Positions 8,506-17,220 of a DNA stretch of 64,000 bases are shown one piece after another. Position 1 is the first letter of the stretch. Each line of letters opens with the position of its first letter. A program made the translations under genes and the position numbers. The notes beneath the pieces were generated by a model. The model had not been told where the DNA came from and did no database searches. It worked only from the letters and a program-made list of their open reading frames with translations. Source of the stretch: Veillonella magna DSM 19857 (GTDB lineage: Bacteria > Bacillota > Negativicutes > Veillonellales > Veillonellaceae). Location: NCBI RefSeq assembly GCF_000428745.1, contig NZ_KE386795.1:146692-210691 (forward strand), given 5' to 3'.

Positions 8506-8645
8506 ACAAGTATGCAGTAAGTAAGTAATTTGCAAGGGGCAATGACTGAACAATAAAAGTTATAAGCCCGGCATGTGATACACAGTGTATCCTGCGAAGA
8601 TAATGATGCGAGATACTGTGATAACGAAAGGAGCGTTTGATACGT

Positions 8646-9200
8646 ATGAAAAAAGTATGGATTGGGGTGGTCGTTGTCATCATAGCCCTGATAGCTTGGC
8701 TGGTCAGCGGCTATAACGGATTGGTTCAAATGGATGAACAAGTGAACGGACAATGGTCACAGGTAGAAACACAGCTACAACGGCGTAACGATTTAATTCC
8801 TAATTTAGTCAACACCGTAAAGGGCTATGCATCTCATGAACAAGAAGCCATCAAGGCCGTAGCCGATGCGCGTGCTCGTTTGGGTGGGGCTAAATCTGTA
8901 AAAGAAGCATCGGAAGCCAATGATCAGATGACCGGCGCTCTCAGCCGTTTGCTGATGGTAGCGGAAAACTATCCGAATTTGAAGGCGGATGCTAACTTCC
9001 GTGCCCTTCAGGACGAATTGGCCGGTACGGAAAATCGAATTGCCGTAGCTCGCCGCGACTATAACCAGAGCGTACAGGCCTTCAACGCCAAAGTGCGTAC
9101 CTTCCCAACCAGTGTGTATGCCGGTATGTTTGGTTTCAGTGCTAAGGATTATTTCGAAGCCTCCAAGGAAGCACAGCAGGTTCCGAAGGTATCCTTCTAA
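8646..9200 (+). CDS. lemA: LemA family membrane protein
   Basis: A 184-residue LemA protein: one N-terminal membrane helix (WIGVVVVIIALIAWLVSGYN), then an antiparallel helical bundle containing VNGQWSQVETQLQRRNDLIP, the most conserved stretch of the family. The topology puts a short N-terminus inside and the bundle outside the inner membrane. Function is unknown in general. AAAGGAG at 8627-8633 precedes both an in-frame TTG (8637) and ATG 8646; I chose the ATG. It is followed after 9 bases by a TPM-domain gene, a pairing found in many bacteria. Confidence 0.92.
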   Translation: MKKVWIGVVVVIIALIAWLVSGYNGLVQMDEQVNGQWSQVETQLQRRNDLIPNLVNTVKGYASHEQEAIKAVADARARLGGAKSVKEASEANDQMTGALSRLLMVAENYPNLKADANFRALQDELAGTENRIAVARRDYNQSVQAFNAKVRTFPTSVYAGMFGFSAKDYFEASKEAQQVPKVSF

Positions 9201-9209
9201 GGGTAGCCT

Positions 9210-9995
9210 ATGAAATGGAAACGATATGTAGGTAGAATTCTACTGGCCTTCGTCATCCTGTTCGGTGTGATGCAAACAGCATCGGCTGCGGACATTCCGC
9301 AAAAACCACAGCCCGGTGTCTATGTAGTGGATACGGCAGGCATCCTATCGCCGCAAGCAGAAGCAGAGATGAACAGGCTGGCGCACGAAGTAGATGAAAA
9401 GACAACAGCCCAACTGGCGGTGCTGACGGTGAAGAGCCTTGAGGGCGAAGCACCGGATGATTATGCCTTGGCCGTGTTGCGCAGTTGGGGCATAGGTCAA
9501 AAGAAGGAAAACAATGGTATGCTACTCCTCGTTTCCACCGAAGATAAGCGTGTGCGCATCGAAGTGGGATACGGACTGGAAGGCATTATCAATGATGCCA
9601 AGGCAGGGCAACTCCTCGATACCTATGCATTGCCGTACTTTAAAGCAGGACAGATGCAGACGGGTATAGTGAAAACCTTTACGGCCATGGCGATAGTGAC
9701 GGCCAAGGGATACAATGTCACCTTAACCGGCGATGCCAAGAGTCAATCGACAAAGGTAGCGGCTAATCAAGACAACGATAGCTCGTGGCCATGGTGGCAA
9801 AAGCTGTTGGTCGGTGCCTTGGTTATCGGATTCTTCGCGGTGGACATCCTTTTCTTCGGCGGACAGATGACAATGATGATAATCATTCTGTTATCGAGAG
9901 GCCGCGGCGGAGGAGGCGGTGGCTTCGGCGGAGGCCGTGGCGGCGGTTTTGGCGGCGGTTCCGGCGGCGGTGGCGGAGCCGGTCGAGGCTGGTAA
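9210..9995 (+). CDS. TPM domain (YgcG-like) membrane protein
   Basis: A 261-residue protein with a signal peptide (to about ASAAD at residue 27). A TPM/Psb32 domain follows with VVDTAGILSP, then RIEVGYGLEG. A second hydrophobic helix sits near residue 200, and the tail is nearly all glycine with a few Arg, Phe and Ser. The same architecture is seen in YgcG-type proteins that accompany LemA. The domain faces outside the membrane; proposed roles are phosphatase-like or photosystem-repair-like, with none shown for bacteria of this kind. The gene lies 9 bases after lemA and is surely co-transcribed. Confidence 0.88.
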   Translation: MKWKRYVGRILLAFVILFGVMQTASAADIPQKPQPGVYVVDTAGILSPQAEAEMNRLAHEVDEKTTAQLAVLTVKSLEGEAPDDYALAVLRSWGIGQKKENNGMLLLVSTEDKRVRIEVGYGLEGIINDAKAGQLLDTYALPYFKAGQMQTGIVKTFTAMAIVTAKGYNVTLTGDAKSQSTKVAANQDNDSSWPWWQKLLVGALVIGFFAVDILFFGGQMTMMIIILLSRGRGGGGGGFGGGRGGGFGGGSGGGGGAGRGW

Positions 9996-10104
9996 TAATG
10001 ATGAAGAAAAAATGAGAAAAAAGATATTGATAAATATCGATATCCGTGATAGACTAAGAGTGTAGATTAAGTGTCTATATTGTGATCGAAAGGAGGCGCA
10101 AGTG

Positions 10105-10239
10105 ATGGATAAATACGTATGCGTTGTTTGTGGCTGGATTTATGATGAAGCTGTTGAAGGCGTTAAATTCGAAGATCAGCCGGATGATTATGTTTGCCCG
10201 GTTTGCGGTGTAGGCAAAGATCAGTTCGAAAAAATGTAA
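10105..10239 (+). CDS. Short-form rubredoxin
   Basis: Only 44 residues, beginning [16 protein letters not shown] and ending in [14 protein letters not shown]. Two CxxC pairs (residues 6/9 and 31/34) bind the single iron of rubredoxin. Normal rubredoxins have about 52-54 residues with about 29 residues between the pairs. Here only 21 separate them, because the loop before [12 protein letters not shown] is missing. A similar loop deletion is known from the 45-residue rubredoxin of Desulfovibrio desulfuricans. The protein would carry single electrons in the cytoplasm, for example to peroxide- or oxygen-reducing enzymes. AAAGGAGG precedes the start and a terminator follows, so it is a single-gene unit. 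Confidence 0.93.
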   Translation: MDKYVCVVCGWIYDEAVEGVKFEDQPDDYVCPVCGVGKDQFEKM

Positions 10240-10260
10240 TAAACGAATTGGTAATAACCA

Positions 10261-10287
10261 ACGGCTCTCCGCGAGGAGGGCCGTTTT
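10261..10287 (+). terminator. Terminator of the rubredoxin gene
   Basis: ACGGCTCTCC and GGAGGGCCGT pair (one G-T pair) around a GCGA tetraloop, followed by TTTT. Confidence 0.88.
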
Positions 10288-10367
10288 GACACATATGGGT
10301 ATGTCTGTGACTGGTGTAAAGCTGTGTCATAGCTTAGCAGCCTCGTTGGCCTTAGGCGAAATAGAAT

Positions 10368-10396
10368 TTGACAAAGGCCGGTGTGGTAGCTATAAT
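10368..10396 (+). promoter_or_regulatory. Consensus sigma-A promoter of yceD-rpmF
   Basis: TTGACA at 10368-10373 and TATAAT at 10391-10396, separated by exactly 17 bases. Both hexamers are perfect, and the leader is only about 15 bases long. Confidence 0.92.
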
Positions 10397-10416
10397 AGTA
10401 TAGTCGAGGTAGAATT

Positions 10417-10932
10417 ATGAAACTGCAAGTAGAGCAAGCAAAAGAACATATAGGAAAACCGTTTCCTTATACATGTACGGAACCGGCCACCGTGCTTGGT
10501 GACGTAACTGCTTTTCCTTGGAGCCGTCATGATATAACCATTAGTGGTGAGTTTCGATATGATGGGCAGAATTACATTGTAGAAGGGACCGTTCGTACCG
10601 AAGGCGAGTACGAATGTACGCGGTGCTTGACTCCGCTTACACATGTGCAGGTGACTCCGTTCAAAGAAACCTTTGGTGTTTTGAAAGAATGGCAGAATGC
10701 GGAGGATGCGGAAATAATTCCCTTTGATGGTGAAACCATCGATGTAACGGACCTCATTCGGGAAACATTAATCATCAATAAACCCTCTCAAGTGTTATGT
10801 CAGGATGATTGCAAAGGATTGTGCGTTCATTGCGGAGCAAATTTAAATGTTTCACCTTGTTCTTGTGAATCCTTTGTGGTGGATCCTCGATTGGCGGTGC
10901 TTCGTACACTGCTCGATAAAGATGATGATTAA
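10417..10932 (+). CDS. yceD: YceD/DUF177 family protein
   Basis: A 171-residue YceD family protein. It contains the usual pair of cysteine clusters, YECTRCLTPL in the middle and CQDDCKGLCVHCGANLN in the C-terminal part, which probably bind zinc. It almost always precedes rpmF, as here (35 bases), and is linked to accumulation of 23S rRNA or to large-subunit assembly; its molecular action is not settled. A perfect promoter lies just upstream, consistent with strong growth-linked expression. Confidence 0.92.
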   Translation: MKLQVEQAKEHIGKPFPYTCTEPATVLGDVTAFPWSRHDITISGEFRYDGQNYIVEGTVRTEGEYECTRCLTPLTHVQVTPFKETFGVLKEWQNAEDAEIIPFDGETIDVTDLIRETLIINKPSQVLCQDDCKGLCVHCGANLNVSPCSCESFVVDPRLAVLRTLLDKDDD

Positions 10933-10967
10933 TTAATCCTAGTGATTATGTTAAGGAGGTGCAGATA

Positions 10968-11150
10968 ATGGCAGTACCAAAGCGTAGATTGTCCAAATGC
11001 CGTCGTGACCGTCGTCGTGCAAATTGGAAATTAACTGTTCCCGGCTATGTAGCTTGTCCGCAGTGCCACGAACCTATGATGCCTCATCGGGTTTGCCCTA
11101 CATGCGGCTATTACAAAGGAACTCAGGTTATCAACAAAGTAGCTGAATAA
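10968..11150 (+). CDS. rpmF: Ribosomal protein bL32
   Basis: A 60-residue bL32 beginning MAVPKRRLSKCRRDRRRANW. Four cysteines in CPQCHEP and CPTCGYYKG form a zinc ribbon, so this is the zinc-dependent (C+) type. ATG 10968 is chosen because AAGGAGGT sits 8 bases ahead. It ends the yceD-rpmF operon and is followed at once by a terminator. Confidence 0.97.
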   Translation: MAVPKRRLSKCRRDRRRANWKLTVPGYVACPQCHEPMMPHRVCPTCGYYKGTQVINKVAE

Positions 11151-11156
11151 TAAATG

Positions 11157-11185
11157 ATCCCAAGGACATGCCTTGGGATTTTTTA
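11157..11185 (+). terminator. Terminator of yceD-rpmF
   Basis: ATCCCAAGG and CCTTGGGAT form a perfect 9-bp stem with a 5-base loop, followed by six T. Confidence 0.92.
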
Positions 11186-11221
11186 TTGCCTGTAGTGACG
11201 ATAGCTGTAAGGTAGATACTA

Positions 11222-11764
11222 TTATTCGAAATATTGATCCAAGAAGCGGTACACTCTTTCTTTCGAGAGGGGTGTACCGTTTTTATGTGTATAGCGAAAA
11301 ATATCGTAGCCCAGTTCGGTAAGAAAGCGATCGCGCTCTTTGTCGAGGCGACGTTGGGCTTTTGTCTGATGCGAGTCCCCGTCAAGTTCAATAATACATT
11401 CCACGCTGCCGGTGGAGCGAAGGATAACAAAGTCCAATCGCATGCGATCGATTTTGTATTTTAGACGGCGAAACACTTCCGTGTCGGGACGTGCTTTAGG
11501 TTGAGCCAAGCAGATGAGAGGCACTTGAGAGAGAATGATGGTATCATCACCGAAATACCGGCGAAGCAACACATAAAAATCGCGCTCCATCTTCGTCAAT
11601 GGGTAGACACCATTTCGCGTATACCACTTGGCATTGATTTCCTTGCGACGAGAACCAAATACACGTCGTGCTATGAGCGCGATGATGACTATGGAAACGC
11701 CGAGGGCGAGCCATTCAATGGTAGTATATAAAGACGGTGTGGACAATATCGGCATACGAGGCAC
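11222..11764 (-). CDS. DUF2726 nuclease-like protein with membrane anchor
   Basis: A 180-residue protein with one N-terminal transmembrane helix (LALGVSIVIIALIARRVF), then a DUF2726 domain. RLDFVILRS followed by IIELDGDSH gives an acidic pattern (Asp, then E-x-D) like a PD-(D/E)XK or Vsr-type nuclease fold. The conserved KDRFLTELGY-like stretch and YTHKN follow. Members of this family are widespread and uncharacterised; nuclease activity is inference. It stands alone, convergent with rpmF, with a minisatellite region upstream. Confidence 0.8.
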   Translation of the reverse strand: MPRMPILSTPSLYTTIEWLALGVSIVIIALIARRVFGSRRKEINAKWYTRNGVYPLTKMERDFYVLLRRYFGDDTIILSQVPLICLAQPKARPDTEVFRRLKYKIDRMRLDFVILRSTGSVECIIELDGDSHQTKAQRRLDKERDRFLTELGYDIFRYTHKNGTPLSKERVYRFLDQYFE

Positions 11765-11822
11765 CCCTTTCTTACAATATCAATAGGGAGATGATGATAG
11801 ATAATAATAGACACAATAATAT

Positions 11823-11934
11823 AATAGATAAATAATAATAGATAAGTAGTAATAGATAAGTAGTAATAGATAAGTAGTAATAGATAAATACTAATAGATA
11901 AATACTAATAGATAAATACTAATAAATAAATGAT
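11823..11934. repeat. Eight 14-bp tandem repeats
   Basis: Units of the form AATAGATAARTANT repeat every 14 bases from 11823, in three sub-types (AAATAAT, AAGTAGT three times, AAATACT three times, then a degenerate last unit). No gene overlaps. The order of sub-types suggests expansion by slippage. Confidence 0.92.
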
Positions 11935-11961
11935 AAGATGCCAATGGGGGTATGCTGGTAA

Positions 11962-12017
11962 ATGGATACCAATAGATGGATATCAACAGATGGATACCAA
12001 CAGATGGATATCAACGG
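11962..12017. repeat. Four 14-bp tandem repeats, second array
   Basis: Units of ATGGATAYCAACAG start at 11962, 11976, 11990 and 12004. The period equals that of the neighbouring AT-rich array and the starts resemble each other (ATRGATA), so the two arrays may share an origin. Confidence 0.88.
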
Positions 12018-12223
12018 CTATTATTATATACCGAGAACGCTAGTTTCATCTACTCTACATATCTGTGATGTGCTATAATGAATTGTCATACATGTTGATT
12101 GTTATTAATGAAATACGCTCTCCCTTTTAGTAAAAATTATTTATAAATGTACAATGGGGGGACGATGTTATATAATTGAAACAAAATTTTTGATGTAGTA
12201 TTGGAAACAAAGGATGATGGTAC
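12018..12223 (+). promoter_or_regulatory. Leader and probable promoter of the polysaccharide operon
   Basis: Of the 459 bases between the DUF2726 gene and the first polysaccharide gene, this part follows the two arrays. It holds an extended -10 TGCTATAAT at 12071-12079 with no clear -35. The roughly 140-base leader after it shows no riboswitch fold I can recognise. Confidence 0.4.
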
Positions 12224-14161
12224 ATGCGCGGACGATGGACGAAATTATTAATTTTTATTATAGCGGATATAGTGGCGGTGCTCTTGGGCACAGCCATCAG
12301 TTACGGCTTGCGCTTTGAATTTCATACAACGCCCTATGCGTCGATGCTGCAGCAAACAGCGCCCATACTGGTGCTTAGCTATTTAGCTTGGATGTATATT
12401 CTGCGCATTTATCAGCGGGTATGGCGTTATGCGGGATCGCGGGAATTGTTTGCGCTCATTTATTCCGGCTTAGGTGCTTGTGTTACCTACGCGGCGATTA
12501 CTATGGCCATGGGATTGAACCTGCCACGCTCCTTATACGTAATTCTCTTTATCGTGATTACCGGGATTATCGGCTTCGGTCGACTTATGTTCCGTTACGT
12601 TAGCTTGAAATATTATTCTAATAAGCAAAAGAATGAAGAAACCGTACCTGTCCTCATTGTCGGTGCCGGTGATGCAGGGGCCATCATTGCCCGTGAAATC
12701 ATGACCTATCATGCGAAAAATCGTGAACTCGTAGGCTTTGTGGATGACGATCCGAAAAAGGTAGGTCGCCTCTTGGCGGGACAGATGATTATGGGGGACC
12801 GCCACGATATTCCGCGTCTCGTAGCCGAACACGGTATTAAAGAAATCGTTATTGCCATGCCATCGGCGAAGGCAGCTACGGTGAAGGAAATCGTTTCCAT
12901 CTGTGCACCGCTGAAATGTAAGACAAACATTTTGCCGGGACTGTATCAATTATTGGATGGCAATGTATCCTTGTCGCAGATGCGTCCCATCGAAATCGAA
13001 GACTTGCTGCAGCGTGAACCGGTGCGCCTTGATATGGAAGAAATTGCGGCGTACCTGGAAGGTAAGGTTGTTCTCGTTACCGGTGCCGGCGGATCTATCG
13101 GATCGGAAATTTGTCGCAGCGTTATGCGCATGAAACCGGCCAAACTTATTTTACTCGGTCACGGTGAAAACAGCATTTACTTAATCAATAAAGAACTGAG
13201 CAAGCAGTACGGTGTTGATGCCGTTACGCCGGTAGTGGCGGATATTCGCGATACAGAACAGTTGATGAGTATCTTCGCCGAATACAAGCCGGAGGTTGTG
13301 TTCCACGCGGCAGCGCATAAACATGTGCCGCTCATGGAAGCATGGCCGATGTCGGCAGTGTTGAACAATATTTTAGGAACGCGGTCCGTGGCGGACGCAG
13401 CCGGACGCAGCGGTGTACGTAAATTCGTAATGATCTCTACGGATAAAGCGGTAAATCCGACCAGCGTTATGGGCGCGTCAAAACGCATTGCGGAAAAGGT
13501 TATCCAAGCGATGAATACCTGTTATCCTACGGAATATGTAACGGTGCGCTTCGGCAATGTACTGGGCAGCCGCGGCAGTGTGGTGCCGCTCTTCAGGGAA
13601 CAGATTGCCAAGGGCGGACCGGTAACGGTAACGCACGAAGAAATGATTCGTTACTTTATGACCATTCCGGAAGCCAGTCAATTGGTACTCCAAGCCGGTG
13701 CCATGGGGAAAGGCGGCGAACTCTTCCTCTTGGACATGGGGGAACCGGTTAAGATTATTGACCTCGCTCGCAATATGATTCGCCTCAGCGGCTTTGAACC
13801 GGGAACGGAAATCCCCATTCAGATTACAGGTTTACGGCCCGGCGAAAAATTGTATGAAGAATTGTTGACCGCCGAAGAGGGAACGGAACACACTAAACAC
13901 GAAAAAATTTACGAAGCACGCATTGAACCACTGGATGCAGATTGGCTGTTTAATAAAATCGAAGAGCTGTTGCATACACATTCGGCGGATGACATTATTA
14001 CCATTTTTAAAGAGATTATCCCCACCTATCATCCGAACCATACATCGGAAGCGGCCAATGCCGTGGCAGATAGCTTGATTCGCGCCAAGGCAACCAGCGA
14101 CGGCGTAAACTTAAACGAGCTTGCATCGGCTACATTGACTAAAACGAATGCTAAACAGTAA
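12224..14161 (+). CDS. Membrane nucleotide-sugar 4,6-dehydratase (CapD/PglF-like)
   Basis: A 645-residue protein. Four N-terminal membrane segments end at about residue 125. A first nucleotide-binding domain contains VPVLIVGAGDAGAIIAREI near 145, and a short-chain dehydrogenase domain has VLVTGAGGSIGSEICRSV near 285. STDKAVNPTSVMGASKR carries the STDKA motif and the catalytic lysine of UDP-GlcNAc 4,6-dehydratases; this group often has Met where others have Tyr. It would act on UDP-GlcNAc at the inner face of the membrane, giving the 4-keto-6-deoxy sugar for the aminotransferase at 17932. The reading follows the PglF/FlaA1/CapD family; the exact stereochemistry is not visible. Confidence 0.92.
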   Translation: MRGRWTKLLIFIIADIVAVLLGTAISYGLRFEFHTTPYASMLQQTAPILVLSYLAWMYILRIYQRVWRYAGSRELFALIYSGLGACVTYAAITMAMGLNLPRSLYVILFIVITGIIGFGRLMFRYVSLKYYSNKQKNEETVPVLIVGAGDAGAIIAREIMTYHAKNRELVGFVDDDPKKVGRLLAGQMIMGDRHDIPRLVAEHGIKEIVIAMPSAKAATVKEIVSICAPLKCKTNILPGLYQLLDGNVSLSQMRPIEIEDLLQREPVRLDMEEIAAYLEGKVVLVTGAGGSIGSEICRSVMRMKPAKLILLGHGENSIYLINKELSKQYGVDAVTPVVADIRDTEQLMSIFAEYKPEVVFHAAAHKHVPLMEAWPMSAVLNNILGTRSVADAAGRSGVRKFVMISTDKAVNPTSVMGASKRIAEKVIQAMNTCYPTEYVTVRFGNVLGSRGSVVPLFREQIAKGGPVTVTHEEMIRYFMTIPEASQLVLQAGAMGKGGELFLLDMGEPVKIIDLARNMIRLSGFEPGTEIPIQITGLRPGEKLYEELLTAEEGTEHTKHEKIYEARIEPLDADWLFNKIEELLHTHSADDIITIFKEIIPTYHPNHTSEAANAVADSLIRAKATSDGVNLNELASATLTKTNAKQ

Positions 14162-14204
14162 AGTGGATATCTCGCGTAGAAAAGAAGAGTAGGAGATTAA
14201 TCTA

Positions 14205-14996
14205 ATGATAGACTTACATTCTCACATATTATATGATATAGATGATGGATCTAAATCGTTTGACATGTCCATTGAAATGTTGCGTATGGCAGCAGCCTGC
14301 GGCACGACGGATATCATCGCCACGCCTCATGTGAACCGGCGCGGTGTAGTACCGGAATGGTCGGTTATCGTGGAAAAGGCAACCGCCTTGCAGGAAGATG
14401 CCAAAAAAGCGGGCATTCCCATTACCATTCATACCGGTGCGGAGGTGGAAATTAACTTTGAAGCCTTAAATTTCCTAAAGGAAGACGCACGGGATTACTG
14501 TATTGCTGGCAGTCGCTACATTCTTTGCGAATTGACCAATCAAAGTGAACCGAAGCAAACCGAAAACTTGCTGTTTGAATTAATGGTACGTGGCTATCGT
14601 CCTATCTTGGCACATCCCGAACGGTATGACCGCATTATGGAAAAACCGCGGTACATTTGGAAGTGGCTGGAAAAAGGGGTACTCACCCAGTGTAACGGCG
14701 GTAGCTTTGTAGGCTATTTCGGTGAAGAAGTACAACGCCGTGTAGAAATGCTGGCCCGTAAGGACATGATTTGTTTCCTCGGCAGTGATGCTCATCGGAC
14801 AACGGTGCGCAATCCTGACTTGGCCCCTGTTGAGGTGGCGATTAAAAAGCTAACGAACGGTGCCGCTTTATGGCAGCGTTGTGAGGATAATGGGAGAAAG
14901 CTATTGAATAAAAAAGCTATTTATCCGTCCATAGAAGGGGAATGGCGTGAAGAAAAGCCGAAGAAAAAAGGCTTCTTTGCCAAATTGTTCGGATAA
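14205..14996 (+). CDS. PHP-type tyrosine-protein phosphatase (CpsB/YwqE-like)
   Basis: A 263-residue PHP metal-dependent phosphatase. DLHSHILYDIDDGS at the N-terminus gives the HxH metal ligands, and IATPHVNRRG, HTGAEVE, PILAHPERY and FLGSDAHR carry the further conserved His, Glu and Asp. CpsB-type enzymes remove phosphate from the tyrosine tail of the capsule kinase, and that partner is encoded at 17202. The lysine-rich C-terminus (KPKKKGFFAKLFG) may touch the membrane. Position between the dehydratase and the export genes fits a Gram-positive-style regulatory module. Confidence 0.92.
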   Translation: MIDLHSHILYDIDDGSKSFDMSIEMLRMAAACGTTDIIATPHVNRRGVVPEWSVIVEKATALQEDAKKAGIPITIHTGAEVEINFEALNFLKEDARDYCIAGSRYILCELTNQSEPKQTENLLFELMVRGYRPILAHPERYDRIMEKPRYIWKWLEKGVLTQCNGGSFVGYFGEEVQRRVEMLARKDMICFLGSDAHRTTVRNPDLAPVEVAIKKLTNGAALWQRCEDNGRKLLNKKAIYPSIEGEWREEKPKKKGFFAKLFG

Positions 14997-15043
14997 GACA
15001 GATAGCAACACGTAAGTAAGTGGATAGCATAAGGAGTTGTAGG

Positions 15044-15703
15044 ATGAAGAAGAAATTGGCAGCAATGGTCATGGGCCTTGCATTGACGACAAGTGGCGCC
15101 ATGGCCAGCGAATATACCATGCGCTCCGGTGATCAGCTAAGCATTGTGGTCACCCAGGAGCCGAGCATCAGTACATCAGTGAATGCATCGGGTACTATGA
15201 CACCCTATTTGGTACGGCCTGATGGAAGAGTATCCATACCGCTGGCCGGTGAAATTAACGCAAACGGTATGACGGTAGCACAATTTACGGAGGAACTGCG
15301 GACGCGCTTGTCCAAGTATATTGTGGATCCCGATGTGGCGGTAAACGTTGTAAAACTGGGTACCGTACGCGTCTATGTGTTCGGTGAAGTGAACCGTCCC
15401 GGTGCGTTTGAGCTCACCAAGGGACATACCGTTATTGATGCTATCGGGGCTGCCTCCGGTTTTAATTGGGATACGGCGAAAAAGAAAATTTACCTTATTC
15501 GTCAAGACCGTCCGAAAGAACTGATTGCTATTAACTTAAATCGCATGCTCGAAACGGGGGATATGAGCGAAAATTACGAAATGCGCGAAGGCGATATGCT
15601 GTACTTAACGAAGAATGGTCGTATTAGCTTTAGTCGCGATATTGCACCTATCTTTAGTGCCGTTTATTCTATTACAGAAGCTAAAAAGAATTTAGATGAT
15701 TGA
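15044..15703 (+). CDS. Polysaccharide export protein (Wza-like, no lipobox)
   Basis: A 219-residue secreted protein. A signal peptide (KKKLAAMVMGLALTTSGAMAS) leads to a polysaccharide export domain starting YTMRSGDQLSIVV, followed by an SLBB domain with VRVYVFGEVNRPGAFEL. Classical Wza is a lipoprotein of about 380 residues; this one is shorter and has no cysteine after the signal, so it cannot be lipid-anchored. ATG 15044 is chosen because AAGGAG is 8 bases ahead. It would form or join the periplasmic to outer-membrane channel with the Wzc-like protein that follows, an arrangement that supports an outer membrane. Confidence 0.88.
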   Translation: MKKKLAAMVMGLALTTSGAMASEYTMRSGDQLSIVVTQEPSISTSVNASGTMTPYLVRPDGRVSIPLAGEINANGMTVAQFTEELRTRLSKYIVDPDVAVNVVKLGTVRVYVFGEVNRPGAFELTKGHTVIDAIGAASGFNWDTAKKKIYLIRQDRPKELIAINLNRMLETGDMSENYEMREGDMLYLTKNGRISFSRDIAPIFSAVYSITEAKKNLDD

Positions 15704-15717
15704 TAAGGGGTGTGACA

Positions 15718-17220
15718 ATGGCAGAAGATACACGTAAGGATATTCCAAAAGAAGAAGAGACCATAGACCTGGTCGAGCTGTGGCATACCATCCGTGAGCA
15801 TACATCGTTTATTGTGAAAACGACGGCGGTATGTATTTTGTTGGCCGGATTGTATTTGGCAATCGCAACACCGACATACCAGTCAGTAGCCTTGCTGCGG
15901 GTGAAGCAGAGTCAAGGCTTGGGTGATTCCATGCTGAGTAGTCTTGCATCGGGAAATCCATTGCAATCCAAGCAACAGATGAGTACAGATGCAGAAATTT
16001 TAAAGAGCCGCCAGGTAGTTATTCCGGTTATTGAAGCCACGCAAGAGCCTAATGATGAAGGCAAATATCCGGAATATGAAGGTTTTGTTAAGAAGCATAT
16101 TACTACGACACCCTTTAAGGATACGGACATCATGCAGGTGGCCATGACAGCCGACACGGCGGAAGGGGCGCAAGAAGCCAATAAGCTATTGGTAAATGGT
16201 TTCCTTAAACGCTTAACGGAACTATCGCAGAATGAAAAGAAAGTGATTCGTCAATTTTTGGAAAAACGTGTAGTTTCTTCGAAGAAGGAACTACAGGCGG
16301 CAGAAGATAAATTGCAGGCGTACCAGTCGGATAATAAAATCTTCTCGCCAACGGATCAGATGAAGGGATTAACCGATAAGATTTCTATGCTGGATAAGGC
16401 AAAGGCAGAAAACCAATTGAATTTGGAAACTGCAAAAGCAGCCTTGGCCAGTGCGGACGGTCAATTATCGTCAGCCGGTATTAGCATTGCAGATAGTCCG
16501 ACCATCCAGAAATACAAAACACAACTGGCGGAACTGGAAGCAGAAAAAGCCGGTTATGTGGGCAAATATACGGATGAACATCCGAAGATGCAGGCTTTGA
16601 ATAAACAAATCCAAGAGGTAACGTCTTCGTTAAATACGGAAATAGACAAGGTAGTCTCTCAGGAAGCACCGTCCAGCAATCCGGTTCAGCAAGGACTCTT
16701 AGCGAGCAAGTTTAAAAATGAAGCGCAGATTGCGGTAGCACAGAGTAAATCCGGTGCCTTGGCACAGCTGGATGCGGAAGCGGATAAGATGATGGAACAA
16801 TTCCCGGAACAGCAAAAGGGATATATTCAGTTAAAACGCGATCAGGACGTGGCACAGGAAATCTACGTTATGCTATCGAAGCGTTTGGAAGAAGCAAAGG
16901 TAGCGGAAATCATGGTACCTACAGAGGTACAGGTTATCGATGAACCGACACTGCCGGAAAAACCGATTGCACCGCGTAAGGTGTTAACGTTAGCCATCGC
17001 GTTTATCTTGGGGCTGCTAGGCAGCAGTGCTTTCGTTATTGCCCGGAGCCTGCTTAATCGCAAAGTACGCACAGCAGACGATGTGGAAAAATACTTGGGC
17101 TTGCCGGTACTGGGTGTGATTCCTAAATTTGAGGATCAGATGGAAGAGGGTCCCGGTCACAGCAAACAATCATGGTGGGATAAGCTAAAAGGAGGATTGT
17201 CATGGCGAAAACGGAATTAA
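15718..17220 (+). CDS. Chain-length determinant / polysaccharide co-polymerase
   Basis: A 500-residue Wzz-domain protein. A first membrane helix (about 34-52, TAVCILLAGLYLAIATP) leads to a long periplasmic part rich in coiled coil (about 165-330). A Pro-rich stretch (VIDEPTLPEKPIAPRK) and a second helix (LTLAIAFILGLLGSSAFVIA) follow, then a cytoplasmic tail. It lacks its own kinase domain; the kinase is the separate next gene, overlapping by 19 bases. With it, the protein would set chain length and couple Wzy polymerisation to export. ATG 15718 is preferred over an in-frame TTG upstream. Confidence 0.92.
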   Translation: MAEDTRKDIPKEEETIDLVELWHTIREHTSFIVKTTAVCILLAGLYLAIATPTYQSVALLRVKQSQGLGDSMLSSLASGNPLQSKQQMSTDAEILKSRQVVIPVIEATQEPNDEGKYPEYEGFVKKHITTTPFKDTDIMQVAMTADTAEGAQEANKLLVNGFLKRLTELSQNEKKVIRQFLEKRVVSSKKELQAAEDKLQAYQSDNKIFSPTDQMKGLTDKISMLDKAKAENQLNLETAKAALASADGQLSSAGISIADSPTIQKYKTQLAELEAEKAGYVGKYTDEHPKMQALNKQIQEVTSSLNTEIDKVVSQEAPSSNPVQQGLLASKFKNEAQIAVAQSKSGALAQLDAEADKMMEQFPEQQKGYIQLKRDQDVAQEIYVMLSKRLEEAKVAEIMVPTEVQVIDEPTLPEKPIAPRKVLTLAIAFILGLLGSSAFVIARSLLNRKVRTADDVEKYLGLPVLGVIPKFEDQMEEGPGHSKQSWWDKLKGGLSWRKRN

